Source: Cryptocoryne crispatula var. balansae
Taxonomy: Eukaryota; Streptophyta; Magnoliopsida; Alismatales; Araceae
Assembly: GCA_036172225.1 (NCBI GenBank)
Contig: CM069928.1
Span: forward strand, 12,626,738 to 12,690,737
Direction of reading: 5' to 3'
Length of the DNA: 64,000 nucleotides
Made by a program: the position numbers and the translations under genes. Each line of letters begins with the position of its first letter. Position 1 is the first letter of the stretch. The notes below the pieces were generated by a model. It was not told the DNA's origin. It worked only from the letters and a program-made list of their open reading frames with translations, and did not search any database. Of this stretch, positions 46,220 through 57,990 are shown one piece after another.

Positions 46220-47706
46220 TGTAAGGAATCGTCCATAAAAATTTGGCGCAGCAGAAGCGACGATTCCTATGGGTTCCTTTAGAATCTGTCTCAATAGGAA
46301 TCGAACGACGAAAATCAAAAACCGATCAAATCGGGTTCGAATATACCTAATAAAAATTTATATAATCCCATGGAGAGGAAGGAGATGAGCTTCTCAAGCT
46401 CTTCAAACCATTCAAATGTCCACTCTCCAGCAGTATCCACACGAACTTCATCCACAGTAGGTTCTCCCTTCGCGCTGGCCTCGAGAACTCTTCTAGAACG
46501 AAGCTCCATTGACCATGGACACCTTCTAGAGAGAGGAGGGGGTAGGGAGGAGTCTATGGACGTGGTTTTCACCCTTGGCTTGATGGGATTTGGCTGAAAC
46601 CATTAGTATTTATAGAGAATTTTGAAATTTTTCATAAAACTCAAAATTTCCATAAATTGCGTCCTTGCCCCTGTACTTGTGGATAAGTCCTTTTGTGTGT
46701 GACCCACTAGGCCCAATAGCCTATTTGGTTGAGGCCTAAATAAAATAGAACAATTCTATTTAATTTAATTTAATCCGTTATCCGATAACAGATTAATCAA
46801 ACTACTGATCATGAAGGGTACAAGCCACATCCTATGATCCCAAATGGCTATGGGAATCATCTCATCTCCATTGAGCCTTTCCATCATCAGTTGCTGCATG
46901 GATATAAACCCTCATCCATCCAATGTCCCGGTCGGAAAGGAGTACAGCATCGACTGTCAACTCCTTAGTGTACCAACTCTATAGGATCATGTACTCGGAA
47001 TTGGATCAATTGGAAAACTCCTTTTCCAATAATCCTATCTACCCTGGCCAGGGATTTAGAGTACTATCCCATAGGACATTCACTCTCACTTACTGAGAGT
47101 GGATGATCCCTTGTTGTCCGCTCAATTACCTCCATCGGGTTTTCCTTGTACACGATCCATCGCTATACTGGACCATCTAAACGGTGATCCATAAGTCAAT
47201 GGTCAAAGCACAAGTTCCATCCAACAAGGTATCTTTAGCGACTCAGCTCAATGGTCCAACCATGCGACCGTGATGATATAAAACCCTGATTGACAGTTCG
47301 CTATGATATCATTCAGGGTTTCTAATTCAGTCAGTTTAGTGAACTCATTCAACTAATGAGCACATGTATGTGTATCTCAGTGTCTCCACACTAATGACCA
47401 ATGAGATCAGTCATCCTCATCACATGAGAAGATATCACATACATTAGTCTATCCGGATCCTTGATGTCCCATCTCAAGTATCCTATGACTAGGAACATTT
47501 AGATCAAATACCTCTAGATGAACAATCTCATTATCATGATTTCATCATGATTTAATCATCATTGTATTTGATCAAGGACTTCATTATGATATTCGCATCT
47601 AATAAGATATTATAATGAAGATTTACTTAATTAATTGAATAAGATATTTCTAGAAATGTCGAATCATATCATATATGATTGGCTTGTAGGGCATACATTT
47701 CTATCA
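46220..47706 (-). repeat. Copia 3' LTR
   Basis: This is a 1487-bp LTR in minus orientation, from TGTAAGGAATCG to TTTCTATCA on the plus strand. It matches 53681-55070 and, in reverse, the solo LTR at 21724-23215. It is close to its partner, so the copia insertion is probably younger than E2. Confidence 0.92.
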
Positions 47707-47718
47707 ATATCCCACTTG
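47707..47718 (-). promoter_or_regulatory. Copia polypurine tract
   Basis: Read on the minus strand, AAGTGGGATAT directly precedes the LTR, as is typical of plant copia elements. Confidence 0.85.
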
Positions 47719-50700
47719 CATTAAAGCCAATCACACATCTGGCTAATCTGTATTAGCTCGAGGTGAAGCTCAAACACTCTTTGAGTAACTACTTCAGTTA
47801 GTGGATCTGCAATGTTATTAGCGGTAGATACTCTATCTTTAATTATATCTCTATAAGTTGCAATCTCTCTAATTTTATGGTATCACCACAGAAGTTTTAA
47901 ACTTATGATGAGACATTGACTCTACCCCATTGTTTTCTCAAAAACAATGGTACACTTTCAAAGAAAATTGGGACAATCCCATACCTTAGATGAGAATCTT
48001 CATCTAGACTACTTCTCAAGTAGTGTGCAACCACTATGTAAACTTGTTTACATATGTTGTAGAATTTACAGTGTTCTATCACATAGAACTCTTCCAGCTC
48101 ATTGTACCACCATTATTCTAACTTAATATCAAACTTATTTGATTAGAAGCTTGTGTTTGTAAAACTACAAGACTTCAAGTCTTATCCTCTAGTGTATAGA
48201 GATAAATTCTCAGTACTTCTCAAGTACCAAATGATATATCTATAAACTATCCAGTGACTCTCACTTGGATCTTTCTGATGAATGCTCATAATACTTAGAG
48301 CATTTATCACATCATGTATGTAGCATCAAATAATGATAGACCCTATGACAAATGCATAAGGGCTCTATTAATGTGATCTTGTTATCACTCAAGAAGTTTT
48401 CAAAGACATCACTTTAGAGAAATCAACTCCACACCATATAGGTAAGAAACCTATCTTGGAGTTTATCATGTCAAACCCTTTGAGTATGGTAACTCCGTAC
48501 ATTAACTGAGCATTACTTTTAGATCTATCTCCATAGATCTCAAAACTCAAAATATGTTTGGAGGATTAATTTGATAGCTAAGCTCACTTATGATAGCATA
48601 CCTACTTCATTCTTAATGAATAGTATGTCATCAACATAAAATGTCAAGAAAGTAATAGCACTCCCACTTATCTTCTTGAATACACAAGGCTCCTCTTCGT
48701 TCTTAACGAAGTCATAAGATTTAATCTCATTAAACCTTATATATGATCTATGGGAAGTTTTACTTCAGTCCATAAATGAACTTAATACACACTCTTCTTG
48801 GATGTTATTGGGACTTGATTCCCTATAGTTGTATCATATACACCTGTTTCTCAAAATACCTTAGAGGAACAATATCTTAACATCCAATTAGCTTATCTTA
48901 TAACCATAGTGTGTAACAATCAAAATCTGAATGGATTAATCTATGAAATAGGTAAAAGATCCCATCATAGTCAACCATTTGACTTAGATGATATCATCTT
49001 CAACTATTCTCACCTTTGAAGGTCTCTACCTTCTAATCCACTCCAATCTATTCCTTAGTGATCCATTTATTTCTTATGGATACTATATCCTTAGGTGAAT
49101 GTATCAAGTTCTAAACTTTATTAGAATAGATATAGTTTATATCATATTTTATTGTCTCTTCCCATTTTAGAATCAATATCTCATACTAGTTCTATATAGA
49201 TCCTAGGATCAATATCCTTTCTATCTTATGTCTCATTTCATCTATCAGAGATATGTCTCACGTATCTCTTAGGTTGAATGGACACAAGTAAAGACCTATG
49301 AATTGTCCTTGAGTAATTATTAACTGGTACCTTAATAAAAGTGTCCTTGGGTTGTGGGATTAGAACATCTTCCATATATATCTTACTCCCACTATCTTTC
49401 TTGAGAAGGAACTTTTCTTTTAGAAATATAGTGATCTGAGCAACACATACCCTTATACATAAGAGTGGTATATTAATATCCAGAAGTTTTCTTTAGGATA
49501 TCCCACAAGCCAACACTTCATAGTCTTATATTCCAACTTGTTAGAGTTAAACTTCTTCACCAGGTCGAACATTAAGAAACCTTAACTTGCTTAAGGTCAA
49601 GTTTTAACCCCTTTTTCATATCCTATATGGAATAATCAGAATAGACTTAGAAGGTACCTCTTAAGGTCAAGTGGTTATAATGAATACTTAGCCAAAATTA
49701 GATAAAGAGAAATTTTGTAAAGCTTTTCATTGTTCATATTATGTCCTACATGATATGACTTCTCATTTTAGCTACTCAATTAAGCTAAAATGTGTAAAGA
49801 GGTGTCCATTAGATTCTATTATTCTTCAATTATATGTGAATTATGTACTTAAGTATTCCCCTCCTTCATCTCATCAAAGAGTTCTAATACTCTTTCCATT
49901 AGTATCTCTACTTCATTCTTAATCTCAGATAATTTCTCAAAAGTCTTAAATTTGTATTTCATAAAGTACATGTATCCATACCTAGGGACATTATCTTTGA
50001 AATAATGAAGTAGAAATACTCTTCTTTAGCCTTACTAGATATGGGCTAACATACACCTAGATGTACAAGTTCTAACAACTCATTAACCCATTATCCATGT
50101 CTACATAAAGTTAAAGTGTAGATTGATCTAAATCAACCTATTTTCTCTTAAAAGGAGTATTCACACAACATGAGAACTAACATATCAAATATGATTAAAT
50201 AATTCATTAAGCTCTCATTGGCAAACACTTTGCCATTCAATCTATTAGAATATCTATCAATTCCATAGCTTAGAATAAATCAACATTTATTCAAGTAGAA
50301 ATCATATAATGTTCTTGTAGAAGGATATAAAAGTAATCTTAATTATTAAGACATCTCCATAAGGCTATTAAAAATTTGTACCTCCCACTAGTGATGATGC
50401 AATTTTTGCACCATTTCATATGTAGGTCAACATCATCTTTATTAATCCCTCATTTACTTGTCATCATCTACAACTCCTTGTAGATATAAGATCCATATAT
50501 GGTATCTCATACTATTAGATGCATCCATAGTATCTAATATTATGATATACACATATAGTATCTAATACTATTAAGTGTATATTTAAAACAAGTAAATGTC
50601 AATGACATGGATGCATGAAGCTTCTCAAGCTTCACCTTTGCATTATGTACAATACACTTTGCACTTCCTCTTCCACTTACCATATCATGATAATGTAAGA

Positions 50701-51332
50701 ATTCTGTCTTATTCTGGCTTTATTATCTTGATCACCATCTTTTACTATTAACTACCTCCTATTTCTATCTAACGATTTTACTTCTTTCTATTGGTCTCAC
50801 CAACAAAAAGTAATTAAGATGTATTGTTGTTCTAACTTGCCCTTAGTTAGCTTATCATTATGAGCCATGATGGATCTTATATCCATCTATTCATATTGTC
50901 TCTACAATTTATATCTCACAGAGACTAATATCCAGTTTAAGGCAAACAATGCATCTTGTCTATAAGATCTTATCTTTCTTTCATATCATTAGATAATCTA
51001 GGAGACACCTACTTCTCAAGTAGAATAGTTAATTGGTCAACTATGAGAACAATTCACTTAGTTCTAAACCGGTTTAAGAAGTGTGAGGCATTAAGCTATT
51101 TGGCATCTAGTATGGCATACTAATGGTGGTTTATCATCATATTCTACAACTGAGATATAATTTTATTAATATAATATTACAGACATTTATGAAATTAACA
51201 TATGGTCTTTCATCCTAATTTATGCTCCCACTAATTTTTGACGAATTTGCATAACCCTCATTATGCAAATACGGGACATCATGATGAAATCCTAGTGGGG
51301 ACTTAGACCCTATTAACTTTATGGTGATAACC

Positions 51333-51623
51333 TTGTGGGAAACACAACAAGTCATTCCATACTTAATAGGTCGGTTACTTTTACCAATTGCAACCCTTGC
51401 AATATTTAGTCATTCAGCCTCTAGAGTTATAACCTTGTGGGAAACACAACAAGCTATATACTCTAGTTATGTCAAATCTGCTTGTTACATTATGAGGATG
51501 AATTCTTAACATAGCCCTTGTGGGAAACATAACAAGGCTATGCAATGGTCCACCCAAAAGTTCGGCAAATGTCTTGGCCATGATCACCAATTCCTTGCTG
51601 AATGAGTCTTGTGGGAAACACAA
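51333..51623. repeat. Array of four identical-core hairpins in copia
   Basis: CTTGTGGGAAACACAACAA occurs at about 51332, 51434, 51517 (one change, still pairable as G-U) and 51608. Each folds as TTGTG-GGAAA-CACAA, a 5-bp stem with a 5-base loop. Spacers of about 65-85 bases between them are unrelated. The array lies about 2 kb from the copia 5' LTR, in the leader/gag part. Confidence 0.85.
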
Positions 51624-52752
51624 CAAACCCATTCAATCTAAGATTGGCTCATCAAGACCATAACAACGGAAGGCTACGTGAGTCATTCTTAATGTCACAC
51701 GTTTATCAACCTAATTAAAACAAGGAGAGATTTTATTTTAGTCTCATCAATAATATGTGCTAAGTATATATAATACCTTTGAAATATCACATATCTAAGG
51801 TATAACTTGTAGCACACATCCACATATCAAATATGCACAAAACTAGGTGATCATGGACTTAACCCTAAGCATGTACCTAAGGCACCCCTATAGGTGCAAA
51901 TCCTTGCTTCAAATACTTGAGTTGGTATGCTCCTACTTCAGAAGGGTGCTTCTCCAAGTGGTCTCACTCTCCAACCTTCCACGAACTGGCTTCTAACTCT
52001 TACAAGCGACTTAAGGGTACGCAGACTCATAAATGTACATAACTTAATAAGAAACCTTAGTTTTAACCAAGGAGAGTACATTAATGGAGAGAGGTAGAAT
52101 ATACAATCAGATTGTATAAAGAGAGAGGAGGCACACGCAAGTCTCATTTAATAACATAACCAACACAATTAAAAGCAATCACAAGCCAAGCATAATTAAG
52201 TCCATGATCACCTCCATACACACACTATCATTCATCACATGAATATAAAGCGCATACATTATAATATATGAGATATATCATATATATCAGCATAAAATTA
52301 TACACTTTATTTTTGAAATTCTTAATTTCATGCGCGTCGAATTTTCATGAAATAAATAACATGAACATAACATGACAACAACATATAAGCAATTTATATG
52401 AAATAAACATACACATCTAAACTATTTAGAAAATTCAATTCATGCATTTCCAATACTGTGCAAAGTCAGAAATTAATGTCCCAATTTATATTCTGTAAAA
52501 TATCATTTTATAGAATTAATTAAGACACTAATTATTTAAGTTAAACCTTTAAAACAATTTTAAAGTTTAACCATGAGTGAATCTATGTAAATAGAACTTA
52601 ACATCATCTAACATGTTATTAAACACTTTAAAACATGTTAACTAATATTATAAAACTTTTATGAATTTTTTTGAATTTTTTGACAAATTTTTGAATTTTA
52701 CTGTGATTTTAAACAATGTAAAATCAATTAATTAAGGGTCCGGTGCATTGCA

Positions 52753-52780
52753 TCGTGCGCACTGGCGTGCGCCAGTGTGC
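52753..52780. repeat. GC-rich hairpin in copia leader
   Basis: The arms GCGCACTGGCG and CGCCAGTGTGCGC are separated by TG and pair with one bulge. The surrounding 120 bp, rich in GCGC, stand out from very AT-rich flanks. Confidence 0.75.
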
Positions 52781-53661
52781 GCCGCCGCAGCCCAATAGTG
52801 CTAGCGCATTGCGCCACCAACACTTCCACAGCATCTGTACCGCCAATGCGCCCGCGCGCACGGCCGCTTTCCACAGCTCCGCCCGATGACACTATTCATC
52901 TGGGGGATATGTCTCCCCTTAACTCGGACATATCTCCATATCCCATGCTCAGAAAAATTCAAAAAAAATATGTGTTGGAATCCTCATCGAATAAGAAATC
53001 CAAAAATGTTGGCCTTATATCCAATAAAAATCTCAACAGACCGTAAAATTAGGTAGAAGAGTTGGCGGTCACCGAGATTCCATAACAGAAATCTCCATTT
53101 TGCAATGAGGATAACTCCTTATCCTGGAAGCCAAAAATTCTCCAAAAATATAATTTAGAATCCTCAAAAAATATGTATATATCTCTTCAGATAAAAATTC
53201 TCTAACAATGTAAAAATACGGAGAATCAAGTTGGCGCCACAAGACTCCGCAGAACCCTAGTTTGCCGAAAAAATCAAAAATCTCTCCCTCCACCGCCGTT
53301 CAAAGATGGAGATCAAGAGAAAAGGTTAGGTAATCACATTACCCATATCCTAAAGCTTTTTCAAGCTTCAATTTCTTCTATGGATGGAGATTTCACAAAA
53401 TCCCCAAATCCGAGTGTCGCTTCGGGCATGACAAAAACACCAAATTTTCGAGCTTCTCTTGAACTCTACAATGATTGAAACTTTGAACGCTTTATGGAGT
53501 TATAAAGCCCTATATCACGAGATTCTATCAAATACAACCAATCTATTATTTGAGTCATACACAGATTATGGTGGGCTCGTCAAAACAGACGTTTGCATAG
53601 ATTTGGCAACACAAATAACATGAAATAATGTCAATTCGATGTCGGTTTCGACCGAGACTTG

Positions 53662-53680
53662 AAACGGGCTCTGATAACAC
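53662..53680 (-). promoter_or_regulatory. Copia primer-binding site (initiator Met tRNA)
   Basis: Read on the minus strand, right after the 5' LTR, the sequence is GTGTTATCAGAGCCCG. This matches the usual copia site TGGTATCAGAGC with one change, complementary to the initiator methionine tRNA. Confidence 0.85.
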
Positions 53681-55072
53681 TGTAAGGAATCATCCATAAA
53701 AATTTGGCATAGCGGAAGCGACGATTCCTATGGATTCCTTTAGAATCTGTCTCAATCGAAAACGAACGACGAAAATTGAAAACCAATTAAATCAGGTTCG
53801 AATATACCTGATAGGAATTTATATAATCCCATGGAGAGGAAGGAGATGAGATTATCAAGCTCTTCAAACCTTTCAAATGTCCGGTCTCTAGCAGTATCCA
53901 CACGAACTTCATCCATAGCAGGTTCTCCCTTCGCCCCGGTCTTTAGAACTCTTCTAGAACGGAGCTCCATCGACCATGGACACTTTCTAGAGAGAGGAGG
54001 GGGTAGGGAGGAGGCTAGGGACATGGTTTTCACCCTTGACTTGATGGGGTTTGGCTGAAATCATTAGTATTTAAAGAGAATTTTGGAATTTTTCATAAAA
54101 ACCTAAAATTTCCATAAATTACGTCCTTGCCCCTGTAATTGTGGATAAAGTCCTTTTGTGTGTGACCCACTAGGCCCAATAGCCTATTTGGTTGAGGCCT
54201 CAATAAAATAGAATAATTTTATTTAATTTAATTAAATTTGTTATCTGATAACAAATTAATCAGACTACTGATCATGAAGGGTACAAGCCACATCCTATGA
54301 TCTCAAATGGCTATGGAAATCATCTCATCTCCATTGAGCCTTTCCATCATCATTTACCGCATGGATATAAACCCTCATCCATCCAATGTCCCGGTCGGAA
54401 AGGAGTACGGCATCGACTGTCAACTCCTTAGTGTACCGACTATATAGGATCTTGTACTCAGAATTGGATCAATTGGAAAACTCCTTTTCTAATAATCCTA
54501 TCTACCCTAGCCAGGGATTTAGAGTACTATCACATAGGACATTCACTCTCACTTACCGAGAGTGGACGATGCCTTGTTGTCCACTCAATTACCTCTATCG
54601 GGTTTTCCTTGTACCTGATCCATCGCTATACTGAACCATCTAAACGGTGATCCACAAGTCAATGGTCAAAGCACAAGTTCCACCCAACAAGGTATCTTTG
54701 GCGACTTGGGTCAAAGGTCCAACCATGCAACTGTGATGATATAAAACCCTGATTGATAGTTCGCTAAGATACCATTCAGGGTTTCTAATTCGGTCAGTTT
54801 AGTGAACTCATTCAACTAATGAGCACATGTATGTGTATCTCAGTGTCTCCACACTAATGACCAATGAGATCAGTCATCCTCATCACATGAGAAGAAATCT
54901 CATACACTAGTCTATCCGGATCCTTGATGTCCCATCTCAAGTATCCTATGATTAGGAACATTTAGATCAAATGCCTCTAGATGATCAATCTCATTATCAT
55001 GATCTCATCATGATTTAATCATCATTGTATTTGATCAATGACTTCATTATGATATTTTCATCTAATAAGAAC
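53681..55072 (-). repeat. Copia 5' LTR, truncated
   Basis: It matches 46220-47600 over nearly its whole length but ends at about 55070, missing the last roughly 110 bases and the target duplication. E2 leader sequence follows directly. Confidence 0.9.
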
Positions 55073-55138
55073 TTATAAAGAAACACTAAGTACCCACAGT
55101 TAAAGACCTTGCTTGTCCCACTGTGGTCGTCACAAAGC
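55073..55138 (-). other. E2 leader stub and primer-binding site
   Basis: Read on the minus strand this is the start of the E2 internal region: the spacer GCTTTG, the primer-binding site (55115-55132) and about 35 more bases matching E1 484-520. It then meets copia LTR sequence at a deletion junction. Confidence 0.82.
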
Positions 55139-56894
55139 TGTCGACTCCAAAAAAGGAGTTTTGTATCCGTCCATGTTCTAGATCGCCACCTCAGGAGAGA
55201 ATGAGAAAGATAGGAAAAAAACATGGATAAAAACTCACCTCGGTCCCACACTCACATTGATCCTCGAACTTTCATCCCTCGACATTGCTCGATCATCGAA
55301 TAGACGGTTCGGGTCATGTGAGAGGAGGATGAGAAGAAGAAAACTTAAGACATGATGTGATCACCAAGAATTGTAGGTTCTACTTTATGCAATGAGAATA
55401 TGAAAATGATTGTGTGTACCTTAGCAGGAAGAGTGCGGGTTAAAGCTTCTCTTTCTTCGGCCAGTCGATGAAGAAGAGTCCTCAACTTGTGGGTGCTTAA
55501 TTTCATTTACAACTAGACAATAAAACAAATGAAAAGACAATTAGAAATAAACAAAGTGAAGTATATGTAAAGAAAATGACATGAAACAGACAACTAAAAG
55601 TAAACTAACCAGATTCGGGTTGCTTCTAACCTCTTTTTTATTTTCAAATTAACAGACTTAAACTAATGTAAAAATTGTAAAAAATTTAATAGGTGAATGG
55701 AGAAAGATGAAATAAAGAGATTAAAAAAGAACAGAAAATTTCTTAGAAGAATTGAGAGAGATATGGCTAAATCTGTGTTGTCAAAAAGCCAAACAGCAGT
55801 CCGGATCTGCCAGGCATGACTTTGTTTCAGAGCTCACCACAACCAGCACTGACCTTTGAATTGCGTGCTGTCAATTTTAAACAAAAAAAGACTCAGAGAG
55901 GATGAACTTTTATGTTGAGAGATCTGGCAGCAGACGTCCACACACTGAAGTAGAAGCCAATAAAGAGAGACCTAGTTGATCACCTGCAGACTGGCCTTCC
56001 TCTCTCCTGAACTGACTTCTCTCTCTCTAAAAAGTAAAAATTCTCACTCTAAAAATCACCAAAATGATGTAGGAGGGAGCTTGAATGTCTTAAGCAGCCT
56101 GGGGGTCATGAACTAGCCTCTGGAATGACCATAGGTCGTATCAATTTATAGGGGAACAGCCATCTCTATCTGGCCTATAAAACAAGCCCCTTGTGCCTTG
56201 GTCCGGGCGCATCCAATCCAACCGAAAATTTTGGCTTGATCCGATCAAAGATTTTGATCGAATCTGGTTGGAGGTAGAGTTTTGATCGGAAACTAGTTCC
56301 TATGTGCCCCCGATCAGGGTCGCATGGGCATGTGCCTCTGGATGGGGGTGCATGGGCATGTGCCCTCATACCAGGGTGCATGGTACTATATATGTGTGTC
56401 TATGTTCTGTAAGCCATTGTGGACACTCCAAACCTTGGAATTCGACGTCGTTTGTTTCCTTAGAAAGATAATAGGCCATGGAAGCTTTCTACAGTGACGC
56501 ATCAGCCACCACAATCTTAAAAACATCAAAATTGTATCTAGAAGTAAGGACAGTGAACGAAAGATCCAATACCAGTTGAAATGATTTCGACTACCAACCG
56601 GAAAGACACGACATAAAACAAAACATGTTCGGAACAAGAATCTGACCATAACCTTCAGTGTATGATCATTAGGCATTAGTCACCCATCCAATTTATGTGT
56701 TTACACGATTTACGCATGGCTTTCGCTCGGAAATTATGGCTTTGTGCGGAAAAATCTAGAAAACGTCCAATTTCGTTCGACGAAGCGCTAAATCAACATT
56801 AAAAGACCTGGAATCACTTTAAGATTAATCACATATGTTACCCTATAAAACATTAGTATTATACTTTGAATTAGGCAAATTTGGCATATATACA
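55139..56894 (-). repeat. E2 5' LTR (minus-strand element)
   Basis: This is a 1756-bp LTR starting CTGTCGACTCC and ending ATATACA on the plus strand. It is the partner of 16955-18693. TATA box at 56144-56150 (minus), with GGGCGC/GTGCCC modules upstream at 56195-56385. It is followed by GAGAC (56895-56899), the same as before the left LTR, which makes the two LTRs one insertion. Confidence 0.92.
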
Positions 56895-56899
56895 GAGAC
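56895..56899. repeat. Target duplication GAGAC, right
   Basis: Partner of 16950-16954. It is followed by CATCTAGATAGTTGAAGAAGA, which continues the E0 relic (compare GAGACCATGATGATGGC in E1). Confidence 0.92.
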
Positions 56900-57990
56900 C
56901 ATCTAGATAGTTGAAGAAGAAGAGAAAGGCTACAAAACTGGCCTCAACACTAGGCCAAGAAAGAAGCAATGAACCAACAATCCCTATAAAAATATGTATC
57001 TTGCACTATTCCAATAATCTTTAGTAGATGATGAAGGGTCAGCTAATAAACCATTCCAAGCCATGCCTAACACTAACTTCTTAAGGGTCGTTTTGCCAGT
57101 GCAGCTTGTTTGATGGTCCAACCTGCTCATCAAGGATGCTCCTTTTCTATTTTACCTTTTGGGACCCCTACTCCTAGTTACTTTAAAATCCTTGGTCCCA
57201 TGAGCTCACCTCCTAATGGAACCGTGAGCTAAGCCAACAAGCCCACTCTCCTTCTATGTCAAACTTGCAAACCAACTCTTTCCTGACCCACAGGCCAATC
57301 CTCTACCTCTACGATTATCGTCCCCACAAACCCACTACACTAGGTCTTAATCAAGGTTCACCTTTCTAACCATCTATGACTTTGCATGCCCTCATCGAGA
57401 GACACCTGAGCTCTTCACCTTCCGTACTTTATGCACTAACACGCCCACTACCAATTCTATCTTAATGATCCATTCAATCTTGATAATCAATGTTCCTCCC
57501 AAAAAAATGTTTCTCTCACAACCCAAATCTTGGTTTCAGAGACATCTCTACTCACCGCGAAGGGCACCCCAGATCTAACTCTTTGCAAAACCTGCTCTTC
57601 CCACTTTGTGTTGTAAATACCACTCTTTCTTCTTCTACTCCTTCCTTTCCTTTTGTACGATTAATGTCAAAAAGAAATAAAGCAAAAACTAGAAGTAAAA
57701 TAATTTTAGATAGGTACTTACATTAGCTTGTTCGAAAATGCTCAGAATGCTCAAGAATAACCAATTACTTGGGCAATGACATCTAGCTAGATGCTAGATG
57801 AGATCCAATATAAGGGATAATATTAACCAAACTCTGGGGGTCTATGATGTCACATCAAAAAAGGATACAGATTTTGAAGAGGAAGATGAGGATCTACCTA
57901 ACGCATATGCATCAAGATTAAAAATATTTGATATCATCTACATCCATCACAAATCGATTGAGGACTATACGATTACTCCTTGGTAGCACA
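56900..57990 (+). pseudogene. E0 relic, protease-RT linker (right part)
   Basis: Continuation of the gypsy relic after E2. It aligns loosely with E1 5160-6190: the acidic stretch after the GET motif, hairpin-like units such as GGTCCCATGAGCTCACC (57199), a part matching THISIEETSLLI-like sequence (57530), and TSKKDTDFEEEDEDLPNAYAS (57850) matching SEKDLEFEDENEDLADAYTS in E1. It is highly decayed and ends near 57990 before the RT. Confidence 0.7.

Larger units (their letters stand above)
47719..53661 (-). pseudogene. pol: Degenerate Ty1/copia internal region
   Basis: This is about 5.9 kb with no long open frame. On the minus strand, 48570-48720 reads NEEEPCVFKKISGSAITF followed by FYVDDILFIKNE, an unmistakable copia reverse transcriptase with YVDD. 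A decayed stretch at 48240-48370 resembles the segment between RT and RNase H (PYAFVIGS, then QKDPSE). The remainder is AT-rich; gag, protease and integrase were not recognised with confidence. It also contains the hairpin array at 51333-51623 and a GC-rich hairpin at 52753-52780. Confidence 0.8.

Noticed and set aside
46370..46597. 75-codon frame repeated at 53831-54058
   Set aside because: Lies in the two copia LTRs; similarity is due to LTR pairing.
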